28,253 nt of DNA from a virus, in IMG/VR virus record IMGVR_UViG_3300042383_001364, positions 1 through 28,253 of that record; one strand, 5' to 3'. The notes beneath the pieces are model-generated. The model was given only the letters and a program-made list of their open reading frames with translations. It did no database searches and was not told the origin of the DNA. How positions within the stretch are numbered: position 1 is the stretch's first letter; every line of letters begins with the position of its first letter. Below are positions 9,063-14,972 of the stretch, piece after piece. The position numbers and the translations under genes are program-made.

Positions 9063-9629
9063 TTATGTTCCTCCGAAAACCAGTCCGCTCTGTTGGGCGG
9101 CGAGGTTTTGTTGGTTGGTTGTTCCTCCGGTTTGTTGGTTTAATGCCTCTGCAGTTGTTGCTGCAGGGTTCAAAACAGACATTTGCCCAAGCAAATTTGA
9201 TGGCGTCTGTGGCAGCGTCCCGCTTGCGGCTCCCAATTGTTGTAGAGCATCAGCTTTGCTGGTTGCAAGATCGAAACCTCCTGTTGCGGTTTCCGCCCCG
9301 CTTGAGATTGCTTGTTGATATTGATCAGAGGCGGCTTGGTCTTGTAACTGTTGTGTCGTATTAAGACCTGTAAGCTGGCTGGCAATACTTTGTTGGTTTT
9401 GCGCTGCCGCTTGTTGCGCCGTATTTGACTGCGTCTGTATAGCCGCATCTTTTGCCGCTTGTTCTGCGGCTTTCCTTTGAATGTCCGCTTGTTCAAGTTG
9501 ATATTTCAACATTGCCATTTGAGCTTCCATTTGTTGTTGCATCATTTGCTGCTGCATTTGCATCATAGCAGCTTCATGTTGTTGTTGCCGTCTGATGTCT
9601 CCAGAGCTTGGTCCTCCTCCGCCTCCCAT
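9063..9629 (-). CDS. FGGx-tagged coiled-coil protein 2 (188 aa)
   Basis: I place the start at the ATG at 9629 (MGGGGGPSSGDIRRQQQ), not at the in-frame ATG at 9668. The 9629 start has an AAGGA site 10 bases upstream, matches the MGG starts of its neighbours and removes an overlap. The protein has 188 aa. Residues about 12-65 are a very Gln/Met-rich coiled coil (HEAAMMQMQQQMMQQQMEAQ), continuing as an Ala/Gln helix. The end has GGTTNQQNLAAQQSGL followed by VFGGT. This copy lacks the (F)xxPNT part of the tag seen in the two genes after it. Function unknown. The composition resembles phage internal head or ejection proteins, but there is no recognisable domain. Confidence 0.78.
   Translation of the reverse strand: MGGGGGPSSGDIRRQQQHEAAMMQMQQQMMQQQMEAQMAMLKYQLEQADIQRKAAEQAAKDAAIQTQSNTAQQAAAQNQQSIASQLTGLNTTQQLQDQAASDQYQQAISSGAETATGGFDLATSKADALQQLGAASGTLPQTPSNLLGQMSVLNPAATTAEALNQQTGGTTNQQNLAAQQSGLVFGGT
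9069..9074 (-). promoter_or_regulatory. GGAGGA: Gly-Gly codons of FGGx protein 2 and ribosome-binding site of protein 3
   Basis: The two Gly codons of VFGGT are GGA GGA, and they end 10 bases before the ATG at 9058. Confidence 0.75.
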
Positions 9630-9638
9630 ATTGTTTTT

Positions 9639-9643
9639 TCCTT
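9639..9643 (-). promoter_or_regulatory. Ribosome-binding site AAGGA that decides the start of FGGx protein 2
   Basis: AAGGA lies about 10 bases before the ATG at 9629, in the only 25-base gap of the FGGx block. It favours 9629 over the in-frame upstream ATG at 9668. Confidence 0.75.
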
Positions 9644-9654
9644 TCTTGTTTGTG

Positions 9655-10179
9655 TTAAATTCCGCCAAAAGTTATATCACTAATTTTAGGCGGCGTGAAC
9701 TTGTTTGCCAATTGTGTTTTTTCATACTGTGAAGATTTTGGCAAAAAAGAATACTCCACAGAGATTGCTGGTTTGCTGGAAAAATTTTGCATGCCGCTAT
9801 CTGCTGCCGCAAGTTGCGATCGAATATTCTGCTGTTGCGCAGCATTTTTTGCTTGCAAGTCAGCCGCAAGTCGCGCTTGAGAATCTGCGGTAGTTTTTTG
9901 ATTCTGTTGCAAAACAGACATCATCGCAGGATTTTGGCTCTGCTGTTGCATCATCTGCTGCATTCCAGAAAAATCATATGGTCTATAAGCTGATTGTTTT
10001 GGACCTTGAAACATTTTAGCCAACGCTCCGCCATAATTAGGATCAAGAGTGAAAGGTTTTCTCCCTCCCCCCAGCGTTGCTCCCGGCAAAATATTCATAG
10101 GATCCATTATATTTAATGGATCAATAACTCGCCGGATCGGTTGATATACCCTGCCTAATGCTTTTTGAAATCCTCCCAT
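9655..10179 (-). CDS. FGGx-tagged protein 1 (174 aa)
   Basis: The start is taken at the ATG at 10179 (MGGFQKALGRVYQPIRRV), one base after the upstream stop (TGATATG). A longer in-frame reading to 10290 would run 110 bases into the upstream gene. The N-terminus is basic and could form an amphipathic helix. A Pro/Gly-rich stretch follows (DPLNIMDPMNILPGATLGGG), then a Gln/Met coiled coil (about residues 70-125, SGMQQMMQQQSQ) and a C-terminus FTPPKISDITFGGI. This is the most divergent of the four tagged proteins, but it keeps the F-x-P-P, the hydrophobic pair and FGG. Its two Gly codons are GGC GGA, not GGA GGA, so the peptide is conserved here without forming a good ribosome-binding site. Confidence 0.78.
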   Translation of the reverse strand: MGGFQKALGRVYQPIRRVIDPLNIMDPMNILPGATLGGGRKPFTLDPNYGGALAKMFQGPKQSAYRPYDFSGMQQMMQQQSQNPAMMSVLQQNQKTTADSQARLAADLQAKNAAQQQNIRSQLAAADSGMQNFSSKPAISVEYSFLPKSSQYEKTQLANKFTPPKISDITFGGI

Positions 10180-10180
10180 A

Positions 10181-10456
10181 TCAAATGCCTTTCTTTTTTC
10201 GCGCCTCAAGACAAAGTTCTGAGCCAACAACAAATTTTTTACACGCTTCGGGTCTGCAATTATAAACAGAACAGTTAACAGAGACGCCAACTTCTCCGTT
10301 TAGGGCGATACACCTGTTGTTGTTGGTTTTCATTAACGGATAGTCTTTGCGAATCCAGTTGTTCGGTATTCCCGCTGCATCGGTTTTGTCTCTCTTGAGG
10401 ATTGGCCACGACCATTTGTAGCTGCAACAGGCTCCACAGGATTGGCAGTCGAACAT
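10181..10456 (-). CDS. YkgJ-family cysteine-cluster protein
   Basis: 91 aa. The N-terminus MFDCQSCGACC gives C4, C7, C10, C11. Further on come C49 (RCIAL), C62, C67 and C72, with the family signature Y-x-x-RP-x-x-C followed by F (residues 65-75). This arrangement, CxxCGxCC then C-x-x-L and an RPxxC-x-x-F ending, is that of the YkgJ family (Zn or Fe-S cluster proteins of unsettled biochemical role). The start must be at 10456 because the first cysteine motif begins at residue 4. That makes the first 124 bases overlap the end of the PAPS-reductase-like gene in another frame. The pairing suggests that the two act together or are moved together. No obvious ribosome-binding site precedes it. Confidence 0.85.
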   Translation of the reverse strand: MFDCQSCGACCSYKWSWPILKRDKTDAAGIPNNWIRKDYPLMKTNNNRCIALNGEVGVSVNCSVYNCRPEACKKFVVGSELCLEARKKKGI

Positions 10457-11298
10457 ATTGATTTATTTTTATTCCAGTCAACAGGTTTAAACCCAAGGTC
10501 CTCAATAACAATGTCTTCATATGGGGCGTATGCGCTTATATTTGAAATTTGAGACTTCAACTTTGGGCAATAAACATATTTTCCAGCATGCCTGTCAACA
10601 CAATTTAGACAAGTCGGAATAAAATCGGCATTCATCGACTTGTCGGGATTGTTTTGCCATTTCCCAGAAACTTTCAAATACCGCGTTGGGTCGAGCGGAA
10701 CACCTTCTTCCTCCAAATACTGATAAACATCTTCATCCGTCCAATCCCGCAATGGATACAAACTAATTGGGGAGCCTTCGGCATATCGAATGTGTGTGGT
10801 TACCGCAACTCGACCTTTGATTAAATCTGTGTCTGTGTTTTTCGTTCCAATATAAACAGACTCCCAAATAAAATTGAATGTTCCCGTTGGTCTTTGAAGA
10901 AAATCGTCAACCGCGCACAAAAACTTCTCGTCGCCTTTTGGTCTTTCTGTGCCGAGAGACATAACCATGCATTTGCTTCCCCATTGAAAATATTTCAACA
11001 AGTCGAAGCGCACTTCTCCGGTTTCGACATCTGGTCCATCAGCAAGTGCCATTTTAAGCGCAGGATAGTCATAAACATTCAAATCCCATTTTTTAATCAG
11101 CATGTCTGAATATTCATAACGCTCGCGAAATTTCGGTTCTCTAAATTGAACAATTGGAAGATCAAGGCATGCTTTATATTTTAACAAATGCAGCATCGCC
11201 GTGCTGTCTTTTCCTCCAGACCAGAACACAACAGCTTTAGGAAATCTTTTATTCCAGAGATTTATTAATTCTACTGTTTTATTTACTAATTCTTTCAT
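10333..11298 (-). CDS. PAPS-reductase-like (adenine nucleotide alpha-hydrolase fold) enzyme
   Basis: 321 aa. The PP-loop SGGKDS at residues 27-32 after a hydrophobic strand (AVVFW) identifies the phosphoadenosine phosphosulfate reductase / ATP pyrophosphatase superfamily. Residues 230-247 have TCLNC (C230, C233) and later YCPKL (C244), a cysteine set like that in many phage-encoded members and possibly a metal or Fe-S site. 'ISLYPLRDWTDEDVYQYL' is the usual family segment after the substrate-binding region. The last 41 residues (281-321) overlap the YkgJ gene and look like a non-conserved tail. The real reaction is uncertain: cellular relatives reduce PAPS or activate sulfur for nucleic-acid modification. 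It is the only clear metabolic-type enzyme in the window. A 20-base A-rich gap, without a ribosome-binding site, precedes it. Confidence 0.88.
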   Translation of the reverse strand: MKELVNKTVELINLWNKRFPKAVVFWSGGKDSTAMLHLLKYKACLDLPIVQFREPKFRERYEYSDMLIKKWDLNVYDYPALKMALADGPDVETGEVRFDLLKYFQWGSKCMVMSLGTERPKGDEKFLCAVDDFLQRPTGTFNFIWESVYIGTKNTDTDLIKGRVAVTTHIRYAEGSPISLYPLRDWTDEDVYQYLEEEGVPLDPTRYLKVSGKWQNNPDKSMNADFIPTCLNCVDRHAGKYVYCPKLKSQISNISAYAPYEDIVIEDLGFKPVDWNKNKSICSTANPVEPVAATNGRGQSSRETKPMQREYRTTGFAKTIR

Positions 11299-11318
11299 TT
11301 TTAGTTTTTATTTAGTAT

Positions 11319-12182
11319 TTATATCATTGCCGCTGCTGCAAGACCAACTGCGCCGAGTGCAGCGCCACCAAGAATCCCTGCCATTTGTTGATCTCCCTGC
11401 GACTTTGCTCCTGCCATCTGATTGTATGCGTTGGCATCTCCCAACACAGAATTTATCAACATTTCTTGATAATCGCGTGTTGCCTGATTGCTTGACTGTA
11501 TTCCAGACAGGGTGCTTCCCATCATTTTTTCCATCCAATCTTGATAGGATTGCCCAAGACCGAAAACATTTTGCAATTGCTGTTGTTGCCATGCGTTTTG
11601 CATGCCAATGTTTCCAGCTTTTGTGGTTTCCTGCATTGTGATTGCAGCTGAAGGATCAAGCCCACCCATCGGCGCTTGCTGTTGAGCCAGCCACGCCTGT
11701 TGCAATCCTATATCCTCCTGAATCCGCCTCCTTCCAGCTTCCGTTGTTGCATCGAAAATGGCAGACCTTCCAACTGTGCTGGACGGATCAATTCCGCTTG
11801 CGGCAACACTTGCCAAACCTCTCTCCCTCGCCCAGCGGTCCATAAAAGCGGGGAAATTTTCTTCAGATGTTGCATCTTTTATCCGCTGGCTAATTCCGGC
11901 TCGCATTTGTGCCGTCGCAGGGTCTGTGTATTGCTCGGCTTTGCGTGAACGCAGTAGATTGCCAAGACCAAATTCATGCGCTTGCCTCGAAAGCGCATCA
12001 ATGTCTGTCTGTTGCATGATAGGAGGCATTTTGGAAGCAAGTTCCAAATTTTTCCTATGCAATTCCATTGCGCCACCGCCCATGTCTGTCGCCGCACGCA
12101 AAAATTCCCATGTCATGCGATTGTCGGGCGGCGGAATCATATTCGCCACATTATAAGTTCTTGGTGCTGGTGCGCTTCCCAT
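11319..12182 (-). CDS. Putative internal virion (ejection-type) protein, 287 aa
   Basis: 287 aa, mainly alpha-helical, Ala/Gln/Met-rich. The middle reads ERGLASVAASGIDPSSTVGR, then long Gln-rich helices (LQQAWLAQQQAPMGG, MQNAWQQQQLQNVFGLGQ). The C-terminus is a hydrophobic Gly/Ala segment, GILGGAALGAVGLAAAAMI, which could insert into a membrane. This layout, a helical body with a small-residue hydrophobic end, is common in internal proteins located after the nozzle gene in podovirus genomes. It is the only gene in the right half of this block with a textbook ribosome-binding site (AGGAG, 12188-12192). No homologue can be named with confidence. Confidence 0.75.
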   Translation of the reverse strand: MGSAPAPRTYNVANMIPPPDNRMTWEFLRAATDMGGGAMELHRKNLELASKMPPIMQQTDIDALSRQAHEFGLGNLLRSRKAEQYTDPATAQMRAGISQRIKDATSEENFPAFMDRWARERGLASVAASGIDPSSTVGRSAIFDATTEAGRRRIQEDIGLQQAWLAQQQAPMGGLDPSAAITMQETTKAGNIGMQNAWQQQQLQNVFGLGQSYQDWMEKMMGSTLSGIQSSNQATRDYQEMLINSVLGDANAYNQMAGAKSQGDQQMAGILGGAALGAVGLAAAAMI

Positions 12183-12187
12183 TTTTT

Positions 12188-12192
12188 CTCCT
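12188..12192 (-). promoter_or_regulatory. Ribosome-binding site AGGAG for the 287-aa protein
   Basis: AGGAG directly follows the stop of the GNAT-like gene and is 5 bases before the ATG at 12182. It is one of the few clear Shine-Dalgarno sites in the window, so this gene probably starts independently of the gene before it. Confidence 0.85.
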
Positions 12193-12570
12193 TTATAGGC
12201 TATAAATTTCTCGATGCAAACGATGCAAACCGAGTTTAGCCATTATATCATTTGTGAATGCAATTCTTTCACTTTCGAGGGGAACACCAATATAACCAAC
12301 TGTTCCGCTAACTTGCGCGTAAACTTTTAGATCATGCATGCACTGCAAAACATCTCTCGGTGTTGTGAATTTTGGGTGGAATGCAGGATAAATTGTCGGA
12401 ATGAAGACATGATCCGAATAACCGAACAGTTGATTTTCTTTGTAAAACCCAACAACATTGATTTGCGGGTGATCGTAAATTTTATGATTGAAGTCTTCCG
12501 CAAAATCAACAAGCTCCAAAAACTCGCCGCTGTCTCTTGGAATTGGTCGGTATTCTATTTGTTTTGTCAT
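12193..12570 (-). CDS. GNAT-like protein, 125 aa
   Basis: 125 aa. It has the general outline of a small acetyltransferase-fold protein: a helical N-terminus (EFLELVDFAEDFNHKI), a strand (QINVVGFYKENQLFGYSDHV) in the place of the GNAT beta2-beta3 hairpin, and a C-terminal 'AKLGLHRLHREIYSL', like the usual final 'LGF...Y' strand. A convincing acetyl-CoA loop (Q/R-x-x-G-x-G/A) is not visible, so it may be degenerate or a different fold. It lies four bases after the 85-aa gene in the block following the nozzle gene. The call is tentative. Confidence 0.6.
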   Translation of the reverse strand: MTKQIEYRPIPRDSGEFLELVDFAEDFNHKIYDHPQINVVGFYKENQLFGYSDHVFIPTIYPAFHPKFTTPRDVLQCMHDLKVYAQVSGTVGYIGVPLESERIAFTNDIMAKLGLHRLHREIYSL

Positions 12571-12574
12571 GTAT

Positions 12575-12832
12575 TTATATAGCTCCTACTGTTATTTGAT
12601 TTTTTAGCGTCTGGTTGGGGACATAGTTTTTATAGCGACTCGCCTGTTCTGCTATAGCGTTGCTGCGTTGTTTTATAGTGCCACACACGCAACACGGCAA
12701 GCAAGAAGTTTCTTTTGGATTTATAAAATTTATTGCAGAATACAATGGAACCACTCCGTCATCGTTGAATGGAAAAACAAATCGATACGGAAAATCTGTA
12801 ACAGGAATAGATGCTGTAGTGATAGATGGCAT
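12575..12832 (-). CDS. Hypothetical protein, 85 aa, cysteine motif
   Basis: 85 aa, not recognised. A central CLPCCVCG gives four cysteines in a cluster, which could bind a metal. The first half contains short beta-like segments (YRFVFPFNDDGVVPLYSAIN) and the C-terminus is polar. One base separates it from the stop of the nozzle gene (TAAAATG), so it is probably translated by coupling to it. Its place directly after the nozzle suggests a small virion or assembly factor, but nothing in the sequence proves this. Confidence 0.65.
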   Translation of the reverse strand: MPSITTASIPVTDFPYRFVFPFNDDGVVPLYSAINFINPKETSCLPCCVCGTIKQRSNAIAEQASRYKNYVPNQTLKNQITVGAI

Positions 12833-12833
12833 T

Positions 12834-14972
12834 TTATTCGCAAGGATTTTGTGTGCGATATTCTTGTGCTGCGGCTATCGCTGCTTGTTCGGCAAGTTTT
12901 GAAGCCTCCGCTTCTGCGTGTTCATAGTTGATAAATGATAAAAATGAAGCTGTAGCTGTTGCCGCAACTGTTGGAGTCAAAGAGGGCGCAGGACATTCCA
13001 AGTTAATTGTTTTTGAAATTTGCGCATACCATGATTTTTGAGAGCCATCAGTTTGAGCATAACGGTCCGGCAAAGAATCTATTACTATGTTCTCCCCTCC
13101 CTGACCCACGACACAATATTTTGTTTCGTCTTTTTGCGGAACGCCCAATGCTTTTGTGGCATACGGGTCCATAAAAACGCGAATAATTTCGACGCCAAGC
13201 TGACCGCACCATTCAATTAATATTGAAAAAGCCTTGTCAATATCAATTGAGTATTCGTTTTCACAAGTGGTGTAGTCGGCGGTTCTTTGAGCCGTTTCGG
13301 TTATTAGCCTTCGGTATTGCGTCTGCAAATACCCGAGGTTTTGAATCTCTTCTTCATATGGCGTGTCTCTCCATTGAAATTCGTCAGTAACCGCGAGTAG
13401 CCGTTTATGCAAAATTTCTTTGTATTTGCCTTTACTGCCACGAAACGAAACCGAAACATCTGTTATGCCGCCAATTTCAGATGTTTCTATTTCAGCATAA
13501 ATGAACTGTTTGTAATCCATTCCATCGCCCATTTGCGCTGTTTCAATCTGGCTATAAATACGATTTTTTTTCTCTTGCGTCGATCCGTCTGGAAGTATTT
13601 CAAGGTAACTATCGTATTTTTGCGGAACGAAACACTCCCACAAATGATTGTATGAACCATCTGTTGTCGCGGCGTAATCCACAGAAAAATGAAAGCATCG
13701 CTGTTGTCCGCCAACTGTTCCCGTTGTCCATTCTATCGGGCGAGTTCCCGTCCAAACACCACACCACGCAGGCGTTCGTGTTGATGTCCACTCTGACGCT
13801 GCGGCATAATCCAAAACCATTGTCTCTGAATTGAGGCGTTCAAGATGGGGAACGCTGATCAAAATGTAATTTTCAAAAGAAGCGGAACATATTTTTGTAT
13901 TATCGCCAGCCATGAACCTTTTAGTCCGCGCCATTTCGACATCTTTATACAAAACCTGCGACGACAAATATGAAGCTGCCGCCACATCTGCCGCAACCAG
14001 TCCCCCTTGCGAATACCACCACATTTGCCCAGCTTGAAACGCAATGCTTTTCCCCGCCACGCATCCGACAGTTGGATATAGAGTATTTTGGAAGTTTAGC
14101 GTGCTTGTCCATGCAGACCTATCTAAAATTCCGCTGGCAAGTGAAAAAGTAGCTCTGTCTGTAAAAACGATGAGTCGTGTAGAGGTGTCTTGACCAACAT
14201 AAGACACAAGACCTGTTATTGGTCGAGAAAAAGCAAAATCCCCTCGCCCTGCTCCTGATTTCCTTTCTTCCCAAGATGTCGGGTCTGCGAGATCAGATGC
14301 CAATACAATATTTTTGTTGGCTATCCACAAACGATTTCCGGAAAATGCCATCCAAGTTCCCGTGGGAATATCTTTAGATTGTGAACCTGTTTTGTTTGAG
14401 CCATCCCAATAAGCGGGTGCGCTTATGCCATCTTGAATAAAAACAACACGATGAGACGGCGTAACGATTTCGTTTTTACCCGTCGAGATGTTCGCAGATT
14501 GCGTTGCCAATGCAAAAACAAAATTTTCAACATCTGGGTCCATTTGAACATTGGACAACTTATACTCATTCCAATCTTTTGGCTGTTCCAATGGAAAAGG
14601 AGCATAATATATCGATCCATTCACCGCAAAGACAATATACGGCAATTCATCGGCAACAATTCCCTCTCCGTCTGGTGTAAATATTTTTGCCTTGGTTGCA
14701 ATTGTTACACCATTAACTTCAGAAATACTTGCCGCAGTTTTTTGGCGATTCGCTGCGAAGAAAATTCCGCCTTGAAAATTTCCTGCTGGCAATGACAAGC
14801 GCATCGCCATGCCGGGACGGGTTTGCGCCAATCCGCCTCTTACTTGAATGTTTACGCCCCATTTAAATTGATTTTCCGGCAAAAGCCACGGATTGCGAAC
14901 AGAATTAACACCAGCAAACCATCCGCTGGTTACTTTTTGAATTCTTCCAGATGTTACTTGAGGAGATTTCAT
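12834..14972 (-). CDS. Tail nozzle protein (T7 gp12 / P22 gp10-like)
   Basis: 712 aa. The N-terminus has GWFAGVNSVRNPWLLPENQF, then NIQVRGGLAQTRPG (about residues 17-54). This 'G-V-N-x-x-x-x-P-x-x-L-x-x-N-x-x-x-x-x-N-x-x-x-R-G-G-x-x-x-R-P-G' pattern is typical of the podovirus tail nozzle / DNA stabilisation proteins. The body is beta-rich with repeated aromatic blades (for example GTWMAFSGNRLWIANKN, TRLIVFTDRATFSL), as expected for a beta-propeller nozzle. It is directly downstream of the adaptor-like gene with a one-base overlap (TGATG), the usual order adaptor then nozzle. The protein closes the tail tube and keeps DNA in the head. The C-terminus ends in an Ala/Glu-rich helix. Length fits the family. 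Confidence 0.85.
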   Translation of the reverse strand: MKSPQVTSGRIQKVTSGWFAGVNSVRNPWLLPENQFKWGVNIQVRGGLAQTRPGMAMRLSLPAGNFQGGIFFAANRQKTAASISEVNGVTIATKAKIFTPDGEGIVADELPYIVFAVNGSIYYAPFPLEQPKDWNEYKLSNVQMDPDVENFVFALATQSANISTGKNEIVTPSHRVVFIQDGISAPAYWDGSNKTGSQSKDIPTGTWMAFSGNRLWIANKNIVLASDLADPTSWEERKSGAGRGDFAFSRPITGLVSYVGQDTSTRLIVFTDRATFSLASGILDRSAWTSTLNFQNTLYPTVGCVAGKSIAFQAGQMWWYSQGGLVAADVAAASYLSSQVLYKDVEMARTKRFMAGDNTKICSASFENYILISVPHLERLNSETMVLDYAAASEWTSTRTPAWCGVWTGTRPIEWTTGTVGGQQRCFHFSVDYAATTDGSYNHLWECFVPQKYDSYLEILPDGSTQEKKNRIYSQIETAQMGDGMDYKQFIYAEIETSEIGGITDVSVSFRGSKGKYKEILHKRLLAVTDEFQWRDTPYEEEIQNLGYLQTQYRRLITETAQRTADYTTCENEYSIDIDKAFSILIEWCGQLGVEIIRVFMDPYATKALGVPQKDETKYCVVGQGGENIVIDSLPDRYAQTDGSQKSWYAQISKTINLECPAPSLTPTVAATATASFLSFINYEHAEAEASKLAEQAAIAAAQEYRTQNPCE

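Noticed and set aside
10180-10290. Upstream extension of FGGx protein 1 to an ATG at 10290
   Set aside because: The extension would overlap the conserved YkgJ end by 110 bases. The MGG start at 10179 is one base after the YkgJ stop, like many junctions here.
10275-10520. Third-frame minus-strand ORF of 81 codons in the reductase/YkgJ overlap
   Set aside because: No family motif and no start signal. The two other frames of the same stretch have clear motifs (YkgJ) or continue a conserved enzyme.
11299-11318. A promoter or terminator in the A-rich gap before the reductase gene
   Set aside because: Only 20 bases, A/T-rich, with no hairpin and no convincing -35/-10 pair. I cannot support either.
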